From Guyanagaster necrorhizus (lineage: Eukaryota > Basidiomycota > Agaricomycetes > Agaricales > Physalacriaceae), in assembly GCF_019112545.1 (NCBI RefSeq), contig NW_025064887.1, positions 783,724 through 847,723 on the forward strand: a DNA stretch of 64,000 bases, read 5' to 3'. The notes under the pieces were generated by a model. That model saw only the letters and a program-made list of their open reading frames with translations. It did no database searches and had not been told where the DNA came from. Position numbers and translations under genes: made by a program. Each line of letters starts with the position of its first letter. Positions within the stretch are counted from its first letter, which is position 1. Shown piece after piece: positions 11,601 to 25,446 of the stretch.

Positions 11601-12074
11601 ATGGCCGCCAAGTCTCAGTCTGTACCTCCTAGTATGAACACCTCCTCTGATGGCATCTCCGTGGAAATGATGGCTATTCTGCGCGAAATACAGCATCGGA
11701 TGAACGAACTGCAGCTCAAGGTCGGCGAACTTCAACTCAAGGTCGACGACATGAACACCCGCATCATTGTCTTGGAAGATTTTGCCACGATGCAGCCTGT
11801 CAGGTTGTACAACGCAGCGATTAGGGGGTCATCCCCTCTTGGTTATCCTCCGCCTCACATCGGTGGTCAGAATGGACTGCCATTGACTATACGCGATGTT
11901 GGTCAGTTAACAAGTGCGTGCTTCTGTAAGCTACTATAGCATTTGGTCAGCTTTCTTCTAGACGACGAAGTGATAGCGACTTCAGCTCTTCTTGGTTTGC
12001 CTCCACTACCTGCGGATTCAACGGAAGATGAAAGGCTGGATCAATTTATGTTGCACATGGGCATAATACTGTAG
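11601..12074 (+). CDS. small coiled-coil protein of unknown function (basidiomycete type)
   Basis: Two exons, 11601-11913 and 11962-12074, joined by a 48-bp GT-AG intron, give 141 aa. The ATG at 11601 starts MAAKSQSVPP. Residues about 25-55 form a short heptad-like helix with the repeated units ELQLKV. The C-terminal exon gives a compact ending with the motif ALLGLPPLPA and then ERLDQF, followed by TAG at 12072-12074. I recall small basidiomycete proteins with this coiled-coil plus LGLPxLP ending, but the function is unknown. The join is supported by frame continuity. Confidence 0.65.
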
Positions 12075-13003
12075 CCAGAGTCCATTTCTTTTGATCACAA
12101 ATTGTTTGTAAACCACGTCAAATTCCACGATTAGCTAGCAGCCCGTTGTCTCCATGTTCTTCCTTGACAGCTGCAAGAGCTGCTTTGACCTTTCCTTCAT
12201 ATTACTGGGACGAAGCCCAATAGCGCTCCTCCGTGGAACCATTTTCCATCTGCGTAAAAAATGTTCCATGCTCCGGAGTCGCTGGTCCTACGACTGGGCA
12301 GGTATCCAACAGGTATTTTAGCACTGTTATTGAGTCGGAGAGTGTTCCATTTCTTTGGCTGCTGGACAGTGCGGGTACCGCTTTTCATAGCAACGACTTT
12401 TAACTGCGTCTTCCTTTGCTTTAGCTGTTTCAACCGAATTGACACCATATATCTGGCAGGCACGCGGATAGCATTCATTCCGGAACCAGTCGGGTATGAC
12501 ACCTCTTCGCGTGTTGGATTCTCTGCGCAAAAGTTACATCTTGGCACTCCTGCTCCAGCCCGGGTAGTCGCCCAGCCATTTTGCTCTCTTGCAGAACGCA
12601 AGGTAGGAGGGCGGGACGTGAGATATCTTCTCTCCTTTGTGTTTGCCGGAAGAGAAAGGTGTATTCCGTCGAAGATAAGGTTGTAGGAACTTTAGGCATC
12701 TCTGCTAATGTAGAGTATGGTGGCGGTCAATGGTCATCCCAAGCCTGAGTTGATTTTGACCGATTTCAATCAGTCTCGCCAAGTGCGAATAAGACAAATT
12801 TTCATAATATAAGATGTTCGGGCTGACTTGGAAGTTGCATTGAAGTATGATTGCATAAAATAATATGTACAGAATTCTAATGTCTAATAACTAATCTAAT
12901 GCTACACACATAATGCCCGTTATTCATCATTATACACCACCCTCCAGATATCGACAAGCATCAGCCATTTTAGACGAAACAGAAGCAATCTGCCGACAAA
13001 GTA
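12075..13003. other. intergenic DNA, no supported gene
   Basis: About 930 bp. Open frames of 60-140 codons occur on both strands at 12197-12700, but they overlap each other, lack a plausible exon structure and show no motif. The right part must contain the PKS 3' UTR. Confidence 0.4.
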
Positions 13004-16000
13004 TTAGTACAAACGACGACGACAGTCCAAGAATTCTCTCACGTTAGCGGTGTTAAACGGTTGGAAGTGGTTCCCAGGTATATCGAACACCTTCACGGGA
13101 GAAGGAGTCAGCGTGTCCCAACCCGCTGTGGCATTCTTTGCTTCACTTCGATCAGAAAGCCATCTCGGAACGTCAGCAACGCCCTCGGGATTGAAGCCCT
13201 CACTGGATCGAAGGAGGACAAGAGGAGGACATACTCCATCCGTCGAACGAGGGTCGTAATCCTTAAGCATCGCAGCGTTCATAGCGAATTGCTTTTTGAC
13301 AAGCTGGCCAACTTCAGACGCGCTGCTCCGAGAATCGAGTTGCACTGCGGCGTCGATCAGCGATTTCGAAAGAGGGACGTGGTTGATGGGATTGGGAGAG
13401 TCAATGAGAAGGATGCCCTTGACGACGATGCCTTGTTTCTGGAGTTGGAGAGCAGTTTCATACGCGGCGACACCACCGAACGACCACCCTGCGGAGAAAA
13501 ATAAGATTATGACCAAGGCAAAGAGTAATGAGGCTTACCTCCGAGCAGGAATGGTCCCTTCGAAACCTGAGAGATGACCTTGGCGTATGCCTGCGACATT
13601 TCGACCACATTCTCCCAAGGCTGGGATGAAATAAAGTGGGGATTGTGAATCCCGTAGATTGACCGAGCCAACGGTTGAAGGCGAGAGTAATAGTTGACTA
13701 AGCCGCTACCATCATGGATTAAGAAAAGAGGAAGGGCGTCGGTACCGGGACGGTTTTGGATAGAGGAAGGGAGGGATTCGAGGCGTAGACTTTTGACAAG
13801 GTGAGACGACGCACTGGCATTGTCACCTTCCAGTTTCTTCGATGCAGAAATACTCGCCACTACCTTCTTCGCTGCCTGACGATAACGCTGCAGGTGGGCT
13901 TGAACGGCACGAACCGTATTGCACGTCGTGAAGAAGTCGCTCGGAAGGTCTAGTCCCAGTTCACTTTTCAGCGAATGAAGTGCTTCGATCGAGGTAAGCG
14001 AATCCAAACCGAGTTGTTCGAAATCAGTGTCGTCCTTGATATCGTCGACACTAATGTCCAAAACCGTGGCAAGGACACTCTTAATATCGGGCTCATCATC
14101 GACGGATAACTGGGTCGGCTCTGGGAGCTGATCGTCCGAAAAGAGCGTCGCTGGTGAAGAAGGGACACTGGTCGCGGCACGAATAGTCGGAGACGACGGG
14201 ATACTCGTGGCATGCGATGGTCGGTTAGCCGTGACTTCACGAATAATGTCCCCCGTTGTTCGACAAGATGTCAGAGAATTAGCAGAAAGATTGTACTCCG
14301 AGAAGGATTGTTGGAGTCGCGCGAAGATCTCTATGGACATAAGGGAGTCGACACCAATAGCCTCGAGATCCGTGGTAGTTGAAACGGAGGAAGAGCTGAC
14401 ATCGCAGGTCTCAGCCACGATTGTCAACACCGTGGATTCAATATTGAGTGCATCTGGTTCGGAAGAACGGTGGTGGCGTCCAGAAGGACGACGAGTAGCT
14501 GCAGGGGCGGCAGGCTTAAGAGAAGGTTTGGGCACAGACGATTGGATAGGGTTTCCTGCAGCGCTGGCAAGGAGACGCGAAAACGCGTCGAGTTTAAGCC
14601 GACGGAACTGCATACCTTTCATACAGGCCACAACCCGAGAAGGCTCTCCTTTCTGGCACGCCCATGCCTCCGCAAGAATAGCACCCTCATTCTCCACCCA
14701 CACGTTGCTGCAGTACACAACATACTCTGCATTCGTATCGACGAATTGGGGAATGACCTTGACAGAGTCGACTTCAGTGCAGATGAATGCATCATTCCGT
14801 TCACCCTGCATATTCGCCACGAAACCTGCAACATGAAGTAAAGTATCCATGAACACCGGGTGCACGACGTATGGTCCTTTGTCGTGATCACGAGGAAGGC
14901 GGACTTGCGCGCATCCTTCCATATGACTAGCGTCGATCGTTAGGGATTGCATGGTATGGTATTCCTTGGAATAGTCGACAACACGTTGGAACAATCCATC
15001 GTACACAGTCCTCGTCGAGAAAGTTTCCTGTTGCGATCCGGGCTTCGTGACCGCAGCGATGTGGCGGTTGATGGTGGGAAGGGCACGAGAGAATTTACTG
15101 AGAGTGGCAGTCTCAGACTGGAGACGGAACTCTCCATAGGCATGCGAAGTCTGCTCGTTCGAACCTTCTACTCGCGAACTGACGCTGAAAGAGCCCGAGT
15201 CTCCGGTCAAAGTGATCACCGTCACAACAATGCGCGCGACGGCCTCGTCATATACCAAACCGTGCACGAACTTGATACCCCGGAGGATCGCGCGCTTGTC
15301 ATTAGACTGAGAGCCCAAATGAGCACGAGACAAATCGATCCCAGCAAATAACTGTTCCAGATACACGGAGGCAGGACACAAAGCTATGCCTGCAACCCGA
15401 TGTCCCGTAATCGAGCCAGCCAGTTGACTGATAGGCGTCTCGAAAATGGAAGTAAACGCGTTTGCCGGAGACGGTTCCTGGACCCATTCATGCAAGAGGG
15501 CAGAATTGGAAATAGTCCGCTTCGCGGGAACCTCCATTCGAGAAACCTTCTCGACAGCCGTTTCTTCCTTGAAAGTGACCCAAAACTTTGACGGCGCAAA
15601 GGGATACGAGGGGAGACTGATGCACGCCACATCTGGTACATGAGAGAACGTCTCTCGCCACGACACGGACACGTTCGTCTGGTAGAGCTGAGCCAAAGTT
15701 GTCGTGAGTGTTGCCCAAGGATCCTGCTGCTTCCGGATGGAACCGAGAAGTAGAGGCGCGCCAAGAGGTGCGGTGATCGCTTTGATCATTGGGAGGCATG
15801 TGGTGTGGGGACCAATTTCCAACCACGCGTCAATTTTGGAGCACTCGGGTAGAGCCGTCAACGCGTGAATACCACGATCAAATTGGACTGGCTCGGCGCA
15901 ATGTCTGGAGAAATACTGGGAGTCGAAGATGGACGCGTCGCCAGGGTGCACAACATCGCCATGCACATTGGAGATGATAGGGATCGTTGGAGCTCTGAGA

Positions 16001-19000
16001 GTCACGTTCAGGGCGACGGCATCGAGTTCTTCAAGGATAGGCGCCATCGCAATGCTGTGAAACCCGAACGGAACGGTAAGAAGAACATTCTTGCAATGGA
16101 CCACTGTATCCAAGTGCTCTTTCAATGCGCGCAGCTGCTCCAATGGACCGGACACGACACAATCAACCGGACTGTTGAAACAGGCAATGCTCAACTTATC
16201 GAAAGTGACCGTTTTCAAAATGTCCTGAAGCAACGATTGCGCCAGGTTGACGGCAATCATGCTGGTTGACGAGACGACACATTTCGTCACCATAAGACGC
16301 ACACGATGAGCAATGATGGTAAGGGCACCCCGCAACGATAGGACATTGGCAATGACGAGCGCTGCATATTCTCCCAGACTGTACGGCATTAGCATCGTCA
16401 AACATTCAGATGGAATACAACATACCTGTGGCCAACCACAGCTATCGGTTTCACGCCCCATGACATCCACAATTTGGCAAGAGCATACTCCAATGCGAAA
16501 ATGGCCGCTTGATATGCTTCAAATTCCTGGGTCTCCGTTAGACCCGTGCCGTTGGGTCCAGGAGCAATGATAGGCAATACACCACAGAACCCAGATGCGG
16601 TAAGGAATGAATGACATTCATCGATGTGAGATTTAAAGATCGGGGATGATGCATAAAGGCCACGCCCCATCTCCAGGTACTGAGCACCTTGCCCAGAGAA
16701 CACGAAAACGACTTTTCCTTCTTGGCTGGGAGACTGGACAAACTTTGCTTTCTGCAATTTCTCAATAAGTTCGTCCTTAGTAGAGGCAGCCACCGCCGTA
16801 CGATGCTCATAGAGCTGACGACGACTAGTAGACGTGTACGCAATATCCGCTAGCCGCACGTCGGCGCTCTCTGAACTCTGGAGCCACCTGATATATTTCG
16901 TCCGGAGTTGCTCCAGGGCAGTGTCCGTCTTTGCAGACAGACCGAAAACAAGAGGAATAACTTCAGTTTGAACAAGCGAAGGACGAACGAACTCTTCCAC
17001 TAAGGTAGCAGTGTTCGAACCAGCAGCACCAAAGTTATTCAAGAGCGCCATCCTCGTCTGACCGTCATGAGAAGGGTCCCAAGTGGTATGGACTCTGTCG
17101 ATGATCGTGTTGTCCGCATCTAAAGGGGCAATGCGCGGGTTGAGATCATGAAGGGAGATGAGACGGGGAATGGTGCGGTGCGCCATCATGAGAAGTATTT
17201 TCGCGAGCCCTGCGGCGCCAGAAGCCGCCTCCAAATGCCCAATGTTTGCCTTCACTGACGTGATATGCAAAGGATTCTTGGGACCGCGCTTTTGAGCAAA
17301 TATACCACGGATACTCTCAAGTTCATTCGGATCTCCAGCTTGAGTTCCAGTTCCATGAGCTTCGACAAGATTGATTCGGCTTGCGTCAATGCCTGTGTTC
17401 TCTAACAGCCGTTTGAAGAGAGCAATCTGGGTGGGAGCGTGAGGATGGGTAATCGAGTGAGCCAAACCACTCTGGTTGACCTCGACGCCTCGGATGACAC
17501 CCCAAATGTTGTCGTTCTCGGCAATAGCGTCAGAAAGACGCTTCAAGACGAATATTCCACAACCTTCACTTCGGGAATATCCATCGGCAGATGCATCGAA
17601 TGCTTTGCACTGTCCAGTCGGACTCAGGAAATGACCGCGGTCGAGTCCCAAGAACATCTAGAAAGACGGAATGTGAGTCAGAGTATAGAACTAAGATGAA
17701 ATGACTGACGTCTGGACTGGCGATCACATTGACACCGCCAACGATCGCAGCATTACAGTCACCATTCATGAGAGCGCGCGCTCCTTGATATACGGCGACA
17801 CCGGATGATGAGCATGCGGTATCTACAACGATAGAGGGACCGCTGAGCTGCATTGAATATGACAGGCGTCCGCTCAAGAACGCTTTCAAAGTGCCTAGTC
17901 ATGCATAAGCAAAAGAGGCCGCAGAAAGTGAGAACGTGTGAGAGCTTACCGGTGCTATAGTATACGTCAATATCGTCACGTAGATTTTGCAAATAATCGT
18001 GGGTAGCTACACCGATGTAGCATCCGAAGGTGTCCGGATTGAATGAGGGAGTCGCATTTGGAACATAGCCGGCATCTTCTAGGGCCTCGTAAGTGGTGTG
18101 AAGGAGAACCCGCTGCTGAGGATCCATGCTCTTTGCCTCCCTAGGACTGATCTTGAAGAAGCGGTTATCGAATTCATTGGCACCTTCGATGAAGTTACCG
18201 GTGTGTGCCTTCATTTGCCGTTTCGGGTTCTTAGCTTCATTGTAATCGGAAACTTTGAAGCGGTTCTCAGGAATCTTAAGGAATCATCCAGATGTAAGCA
18301 AGTAACGAATAAAATGGAAACAAAGTTTAAGTACCTCACTGATCGTGTTAATACCTTGCTCCAACACTTCCCAGAGCTTAGAGACGTTGGGAGCTCCCGG
18401 CATATTGACGGCCATCCCGACGATAGCGATAGCTTCCTGCTTTCCTTTCGATTGATAGAGGCCCTTCGCGTCCAATGTCGTAAGGTCGAGCAGTTTTACG
18501 CGCTCTTTGCGTAAGGCCCTTTCAAGACCGCGACAGAGACCTGTTCCAGGCCCGACGTTAAGCAGGTGCACAGACGCATCATTGGGAAGGTCCTTGAGAA
18601 CACCTAAAGTCACCAAGTCCCAGTTGACAGGTTGGGAAAGAACCATATCCACAACGAGCTCAACAAGTGACCCAATCACATCCTTCTTCAACGCCTTGCC
18701 GGTGAACGTAGAGCGGAAGGGAACATGGATATCCGTCATTTGCGGGAATTGAATGCCCCTCCGAACGACGTCGGCGAGGATCTCCTCCCGGGCCCCCGCC
18801 ACATGAAGTGGCGCATGGTACAAGGTGTCGAGCGTTGTCTTATGTACAACGATACTAGCTGCTGACGAGTGTGCTGTAACATGCTCAGAAAACGTAGAGA
18901 GTGTATCAGGGCGACCTGATATGGTAACAGAATTAGCATCCATCGTTGCTGTGACGTAAAGAGGGGATGGTTCAGCAATAGTCTGGCAAATGATCAGTAA

Positions 19001-19685
19001 TGGAAATGAAAAACGGCGCGAAGGATCTGACCTTTGAGAAGTCTGAAATAGCAACCTCTGCATCTTGTTTGTTCAATCCTAGGAATACAAGACTCCAAGG
19101 AGAAGAGTGGACGGCTTCAGGCAGCGAGCCTGAAAGTGTCGTGGCGCGGAAAATCTGCGCGCGAACACCAATCCATATAGCCAGACGATATGCCTCCACG
19201 GCTCTAGAGAGGAAAGAGACGCTGGAAAACGAGGTAGCGACAACAGCCGCGGGCAATATGCCTGATGAAAATCCGAGAATGCCGACACCGTGTACAGAGT
19301 TGGATTTCAAAACGTCACTGAACGGGGTGAGAGACCCGTTGGAAGTAACTAATGCGTCGATGTACGCCAGGTAGCGCAGGGTCTGTAGGAGGAAGAGGGT
19401 GGTCCCAGAAATGACTGCATTATGGATATACCGTTCGGAGGGTAATGCAAGGATGGACTCTTTGGTGAGGAAGTCTGAGAGGTCAATGTCGACTTGGGAG
19501 AACTCTGTGGAAGAGAGCGACTTCAATTCTGCCTGGAATGCTGCATGGCATGCAGCAAGGAGAAGAGAGCCTGAAGGAGAAGAAGCGTCGACGAGTGCCT
19601 GCTGGCGGACCTGGGGCGAGTTGGCAGCTGCAGTGCCTTGGCCACCAAAGACAGGAACGTCAATAGAAAAGGTGGTGGAGGCCAT
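13004..19685 (-). CDS. non-reducing polyketide synthase SAT-KS-AT-PT-ACP-ACP-TE (orsellinic-acid-synthase-like)
   Basis: Seven exons (19032-19685, 18335-18982, 17950-18274, 17710-17894, 16426-17657, 13539-16378, 13004-13488) with GT-AG introns of 47-60 bp encode 2122 aa. Domains in order: SAT (1 to about 390) with GFSSG at 138-142; KS from about 401 with DTACSSS (Cys570), His705 in EAHGTGT and His745 in NIGHLEAA; malonyl-CoA AT with GQGAQ and GHSLGEY (Ser1015, codon split by intron 5); PT with His1341 and Asp1526; two ACPs with attachment serines in GVDSL (1693) and GLDSL (1808); TE with GWSFGG (Ser1964) and GNHFQPF (His2102). No KR, DH, ER or methyltransferase is present. It should iteratively condense malonyl units into an aromatic acid; the architecture is that of basidiomycete orsellinic acid synthases, so orsellinate is the likely product (inference). 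All condensing and release residues appear intact. No transcription factor or obvious tailoring gene is adjacent. Confidence 0.95.
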
Positions 19686-22600
19686 GTCTAAGGGCGCAAT
19701 AGTAAAGGTTCCAGAAGCGAGGACATAAGCTCTTTATTAGCTGAAGATTTAAAAAAGGAAACGAGGCGAGGGGATGCATGCAAGTCCGAATGAAGGCTCG
19801 AATCACCGAGTTGGGATGTTTACACATAGACAGCCATCAGAGTGGGGCTATATCAGTGTAACCTCGCCCTGATCCGTCTTGCTGAAAATGTCCGTACCTC
19901 TTCCTCCGTCTGTCGCCTGCGAGATATGTAGACAACAATCCTTGGCCTTCAGCGATTAAACTAGGGAATTATCGTGCCAGAATGGGTCCCTTCCTTCAGA
20001 TTTTGCGCGGCTCTGTGCGTCGGAATTCGAACCCCACAAAAATCTCCGACCGTACCTAGATGCATATAAGTACTCATCCGTGAACAACGCATTTGAAACG
20101 TACTGGAGATGTCATAGAGACAAAAAACGCGCTCGGCAGAGGCAAAATGTGTAATTTTCATGAAGGTCGTCGTTGAGACTCGAGAGAACGCGTCTTCTCT
20201 GTAAATTCCCACGCCCTGTCAAAATTAGTGTTGCCTTTTCCGTGCATCTGTCGATCCTTCATCATCAAGCAATGCCTCTACCAGAGAGCCCGACCCGTCG
20301 ATTCTTCTGACAGGCTATGCATGCCGGTGGTAAATTTTGCGATACCAACACTGAAAATACTCCAAGTTTGATGTCATTTAATACCTGATACCAGCATTAC
20401 CCGCCCTTGGCAATCGACTCGTACGACTGCAGTGCTACCCCGGCCCTGTAGTCGCATGTATATTGGCGCGCGAATGCGGGGGTGGATATGATGTTTTGAT
20501 TCGTCACAGCCTTGAACCCTGGATTGGTATACCCACTGCGATGTCCTTTTCGTCCCTTGTGGGTAAGCGAACTAGTCGTTTCATCAAACGGGCTTTCATC
20601 AGAGTCGGAATTGACCACGACTGACGCAATACCTTGGCGTCGATTGTTACACTGAACTGACTGAAGCACTTCTGGCTCCCTGGTGTGTGTACAAGGACCT
20701 GGTCTAGTCAGGTTTTGTCCTACTCTTGTAGATGCCACACACTGCTATCAGTACACTTGCTTCGATTTCAACGGTAGTCAGACTCTTGCGCCAAAAGTTT
20801 ATCATGCTGCAAGATGCCGATGAGTAAGGAGGTAACTGTCCGTTCTTCATGCGCATTCGAAATTCAAAAGCCGTTCCTCCAACAAGGGACTTTATCGTCT
20901 TGGCGTCATAGAAAGGGTGACAAGGTTTCTGGACTCTATACGTTGTACCGCCGATTTATCCTCAGAGGTTTTCCGACAAATGAGACAATCTATCCAAGTG
21001 AGCTTTCTACCAAGTTAAACACTTTAACGCCCCACCTCGCTCACCGGCTTTGATCGAAACAATCAATAAGCCTCCCAATGGACTCCAAGTTGATCTTGCC
21101 TTATGGGCCAGAGCCAAGAATATTTTTTGAGTGTCTAATCCCCCCTGCTCTCTAATGTCGGCGATCTGATTGAGCAGAAATAAATAAACGTGTACGAAAG
21201 TATACGGACGGAATGCCACCTTCCGACGGCGCATGAAAGGAAAGCCGACCTTTTTTTCTAAAAAAAAAGGCACGATTGCTTAAGGCCTAGACTGGAGGCT
21301 GATCTCCGGCCTTCCCGAGAGAAGTGTGCTCGTACTCGCAGATCATACAGTACTTCTTTTATCATCATTACCTCCAAGCTGTACGCGGTAAGCGCCATGA
21401 TAATTCGTATCAGCGGCATTTTGCCATGTCAAGTGCTTCGGGATCTAGGTGAGCATCGCACTTTTCACACAGCATGGTTCAAACGTTTCTTTTACTCAAT
21501 CGAGTACGTAGGGTCGCGCCTCATGCGAAAGAGTCGTTGTCATCATGCAATACATATAGTTATTTGTCTTCCACTGCGGGACCGCAACAATCTCGGGTTC
21601 TCTGCATTCTCCCAACCTAACAGCACGCACACTGCCATTGAACGTTGACAAATCGCAAAAACCACCTATTTTTACACAATGAGATCCTCGAAAACCGTTG
21701 GCGGCTCGCAAGGCGGTATTCTTGGCAGTCCGCGATCGCAGGAGGAATACATGATCGTCGCACCAAAGATATCAGAATGGCAGGCAGCGGGAATCTATCT
21801 AGGGGCTAAGGAGACAGCAACAACGATCTAGATGATTATCGAAGCCTAATTCAGTTGTTTTCAAGATGCTACTCTGCGCTAAACATATCCCACCAGCGAT
21901 ATATAGCAAGCACCGAGATATTGAAAAGATTCCTATTGCCAACAATATATCCCATATGTGCCTATCAGGTCGTAGCGACCTTGAAAATACCTGTTACTTC
22001 TTGAACTGTATAGGCAACTCGCTGCATTGGATACCCATCTTTCTAGCCCTCCTCTAGAGCGAGTCGCCGTTGCCGCGTTATGGGAAAAATATTCAAAACT
22101 AAGTATCTCTTGGTAGATGCCGTCGTGCCACCTTTGCCGACGGCTAGCCTTTGAGTCTTTTTTTTTTTGATAATTGAATTAGATGTATCCATGTGTGCTA
22201 ATCAGGGCTTTGCACGGTACGCCATAAAGTTACCTGCTCGTGGTATGATCTGCAACTGCCCCAAGAAAATGTATTTTCTTCCTTCCAAAGTAACTTCCCT
22301 GTTGTACGTTTAATTGTGAACTCAGTGGTATGATTGTACCTCTAGCTTTGATCAGGAGATGATTACAGAAGCTTCAGTGTCGTCCTGAACTTCTCATCTT
22401 TCAATCTAAGGGTCAGCTTCGTCGTTCTGATCGGCAAAATAGGACGCAGGGTAAACAGCTTCGATCCCGCGAGTAAACGCTCCTCTCACACCATTTAAGC
22501 ATCCTTCACCACAACTATGCTCCAACCACATGGGCCCAGAAACCCGGAGCCGTGTTAAGGAAATTATGTTGGCCTGACAAAAGGAAGGGGAGAGGGGGGG

Positions 22601-22975
22601 AACAGAATGACACGACATGTGGCGTGGTAAGAGCTATTTTTCTGCCGAACATACAGGATCATTGGTTTGCACCACTGGCTTTTGAAATCCCAAACATCTC
22701 ATTGGTGGACGCCCGCTCCTTTGCGCAGTCCGCTTGGAGGCTTGGTACGAACACGTGATGTGTGGCGACGTTTGATATGCCACGTGGATTGGCATTCCGA
22801 GATCGCCGAATGTCAAAGAATTGGACAACGGAAGGTTCATCATAGTATTCTTAGCCGATACGCAATATCTACGACTGCTTCTCCCGCTTCCTTGATGCCC
22901 TTGGATGCGATTACGGAAGCCGGCAACGAAAGCCGTAGTAAGCAGGGGTTGTGACTTGCCAATTGCACAGGCTCT
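19686..22975. other. long intergenic region, no supported gene
   Basis: About 3.3 kb between the divergently transcribed PKS and catalase genes. Open frames do not exceed about 120 codons (for example 20397-20738 minus) and none has motifs or a credible splice structure. The DNA is AT-richer in parts (runs of T near 22155, A near 21260). No LTR, tRNA or tandem repeat was found. Confidence 0.5.
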
Positions 22976-22982
22976 TATAAAG
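22976..22982 (+). promoter_or_regulatory. TATA box of the catalase gene
   Basis: TATAAAG about 45 bp before the catalase ATG at 23027, in the context CTTATAAAGGC. The acyl-CoA-ligase-like gene has a very similar CTATAAAGGC element at the same spacing. Confidence 0.5.
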
Positions 22983-23026
22983 GCCATGGCCCTTTTCTCC
23001 AACCCTCACTCTCGCCTCTGCACGAG

Positions 23027-25218
23027 ATGCGTGGTCCTACTAGCAGCCTGTCTCTCCTCAGCGCGATCTTCCCGCTCCTTGCCCGTGCAGCCGTCTCCGA
23101 CACGAGCACGACCTTTGCCGCTTCTAATGGCGCTCCCATAGCCCAGCCGTATGCATGGTCGCGGGCAGGGCCCACTGGTCCTCTGTTACTGCAAGGTAAG
23201 TACCCTGATCATCGTTGCGTCTCCCTAAGCCTACCAAATACTTGTCGCCAGATTTCGCCTCCATCGATCTGCTCGCACATTTTGCCCGCGAACGCATTCC
23301 AGAGCGTGTCGTGAGTTCACCTGTATAACATTGTATTTCAGTAATTTTGACCCGGTACTAGGTTCACGCTAAGGGTGCCGGTGCGCACGGGTACTTCGAG
23401 GTAACGCAGGACATGAGCAACATTACGTCGAGCAAGTTTCTGTCAACCCCCGGAACGCGAGCCAACGTCACAGTAAGGTTCTCCACTGTCGGCGGTGAAC
23501 TCGGCAGTGCAGACACTGCGCGCGATCCCCGTGGTTTTTCCACCAAGATCCGGACTGACGAAGGCAATTGGGATTGGGTATTCAATGATACACCGGTCTT
23601 CTTCATCAGGGATGGCGCCAAGTTCCCTCATTTCATTCACACACAGAAACGGAATCCTCAAACACATCTGAAAGATGCTGATATGTTTTGGGTGCGCTGT
23701 TTCGTTCCAACATTGCTCCTGTTTTGACACAAGATCAGGATTACCTGTCTCTAAACCCCGAATCTCTTAACCAGGTCATGTATTTGTTTTCTGACCGTGG
23801 AACTCCGGATGGCTTCCACAATATGCATGGATATTCGGGCCATACCTATAAGTGGACAAAGTCGGATGGTACTTTCTACTATGTAAAGACAACAGTCCTC
23901 AGGGACACCGGATTTAAGGTGAAAGCAGTGCACCAGATAAGAGATTTCGCCTTTCGAAACTTACATTCATTTGTAGACCCTCGACAGAGTTACTGCGGTG
24001 ACGTTAGCCGGGACTAATCCTGATTACGGTACTCAGGCACTCTTCGAGGCAATTGAAGCTGGTGACTATCCCACATATACTGTATACATTGTAAGAACTC
24101 TATTCTATACCTTTCCTGGCCTCATTCAAATCTTCTCAGCAAACCATGACTCCCGAACAGGCCGAGGGATTCCGTTACAACATCCTCGATCTGACCAAGG
24201 TTTGGCCGCAGAACATATATCCTCTCCAGGAAATCGGAAAGCTAGTTCTCAATCAAAATCCCGAGAACTACTTCGCAGAGATCGAACAGGTACTATGCTC
24301 CATTTTCTCCGCAGTATGGCCGTTCGGGTTCTGACTATTCCCAGCTTTCCTTTGCACCGTCGAATATGATCCCATACATTGAACCGTCTGCAGACCCGGT
24401 CCTTCAGGCACGTTTGTTTTCGTATCCAGACACAGCACGACATCGCCTTGGTCCGAACTTCAACCAGCTCCCGATCAACTGTCCGCTTTTTTATCCGGCA
24501 AACTTTCAGCGAGATGGACGGGGAACGATCTTCAACCAAGGCAGCCGACCTAATTACCAAAGCAGCATAGAGCCCTTGACGTACCAGGAAAACCCCGGGT
24601 GGATCTATGGAGAAGGCTGCTCGGGAGGAGGTGCCTGCGATTATGAACGGAGACGAAATCACGAGAATTTCATTGGCGCGGCGTACCGTGATCTCAGTCA
24701 ATTCACCGAACGTAAGTGTTTCGTTATCTGGTATCTCCTTCGAAGTGGCCTCATGTCTTCTCGTTTCTGTTAATAGTCGATTTGGAGCAGCCACGGGGCC
24801 TTTGGGCCTACATCTGGAACGATACCCAACGCGCTGCTGCTGTTGGGAACCTCGCTTCGCACATGGTCAACATTAACAACGTCACGATAGCGAACAGACA
24901 ACGTTCGTGTGCTATTTCCACTATCTTTCCCATCATCTTGACGTTGACGCTCCGCTAGTTTCTATTTTCACAGCCGTGAACAAGACTTTTGGAGATGTGA
25001 GTGTCTTTGTCGCGAAGAATTTGATGCACTCATCATTTGGTCTTGTGTAGAGCGTCGCCGCTGCCCTTGGCCTTCCTCCCGTGGACCCTATGGTAGTCAT
25101 GAACATTTCCGAAGCAGTAAAATTCAGAACCTATATTGGGTATTCTGTTAACATAACGGCAATAGAGGGGAACTCTACCCTCCAGGAGATATCATATGAC
25201 GACTATTACAGGGATTGA
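23027..25218 (+). CDS. secreted heme catalase
   Basis: Ten exons (23027-23195, 23252-23310, 23362-23691, 23739-23918, 23977-24090, 24140-24289, 24345-24711, 24777-24902, 24959-24996, 25051-25218) join in frame to 566 aa. The N-terminus (about 22 residues, ending LLARAAV) is a signal peptide, so export is likely. Catalytic His78 lies in VHAKGAG, the distal Asn151 in [11 protein letters not shown], and the proximal heme ligand Tyr361 in [11 protein letters not shown]. It dismutates hydrogen peroxide. HGYFEVT replaces the usual FGYFEVT, a single substitution next to the active site. The C-terminus is short with no flavodoxin-like domain, so it is not a large-subunit catalase. A decayed paralogue lies at 37.2-37.7 kb. 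Confidence 0.93.
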
Positions 25219-25446
25219 CGGAGACGCCTTTTGGGACTTTTAAAACATGCTTTGCGTTATAAGTAGGGGCATTTGGATTGTCAGAGACAGTAAGTAAGAC
25301 GTTATGTATGACTAGTATTCCACCCGGACCGGTAGGGCCGGGTTTCGGCGTTCTCCCTTTAGGGCTTCTCGGACAATGTTATAGTTTTGTAGCTCTTTCT
25401 AGCCAGCCACTCAATATACGCTGCTACCGCCATTAAGCCGTTCAGA
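25219..25446. other. short spacer
   Basis: 228 bp between the catalase stop and the start of the hydrolase gene on the same strand; contains catalase 3' UTR and the next promoter. No motif identified. Confidence 0.4.

Noticed and set aside
12197..12700. Overlapping frames of 60-140 codons on both strands
   Set aside because: Neither strand shows motifs, plausible splice joins or a protein-like composition that the other lacks. They probably are chance frames.
20397..20738. Minus-strand frame of 113 codons in the PKS-catalase gap
   Set aside because: No motif, no neighbouring exon in phase and no conserved feature. Not annotated as a gene.
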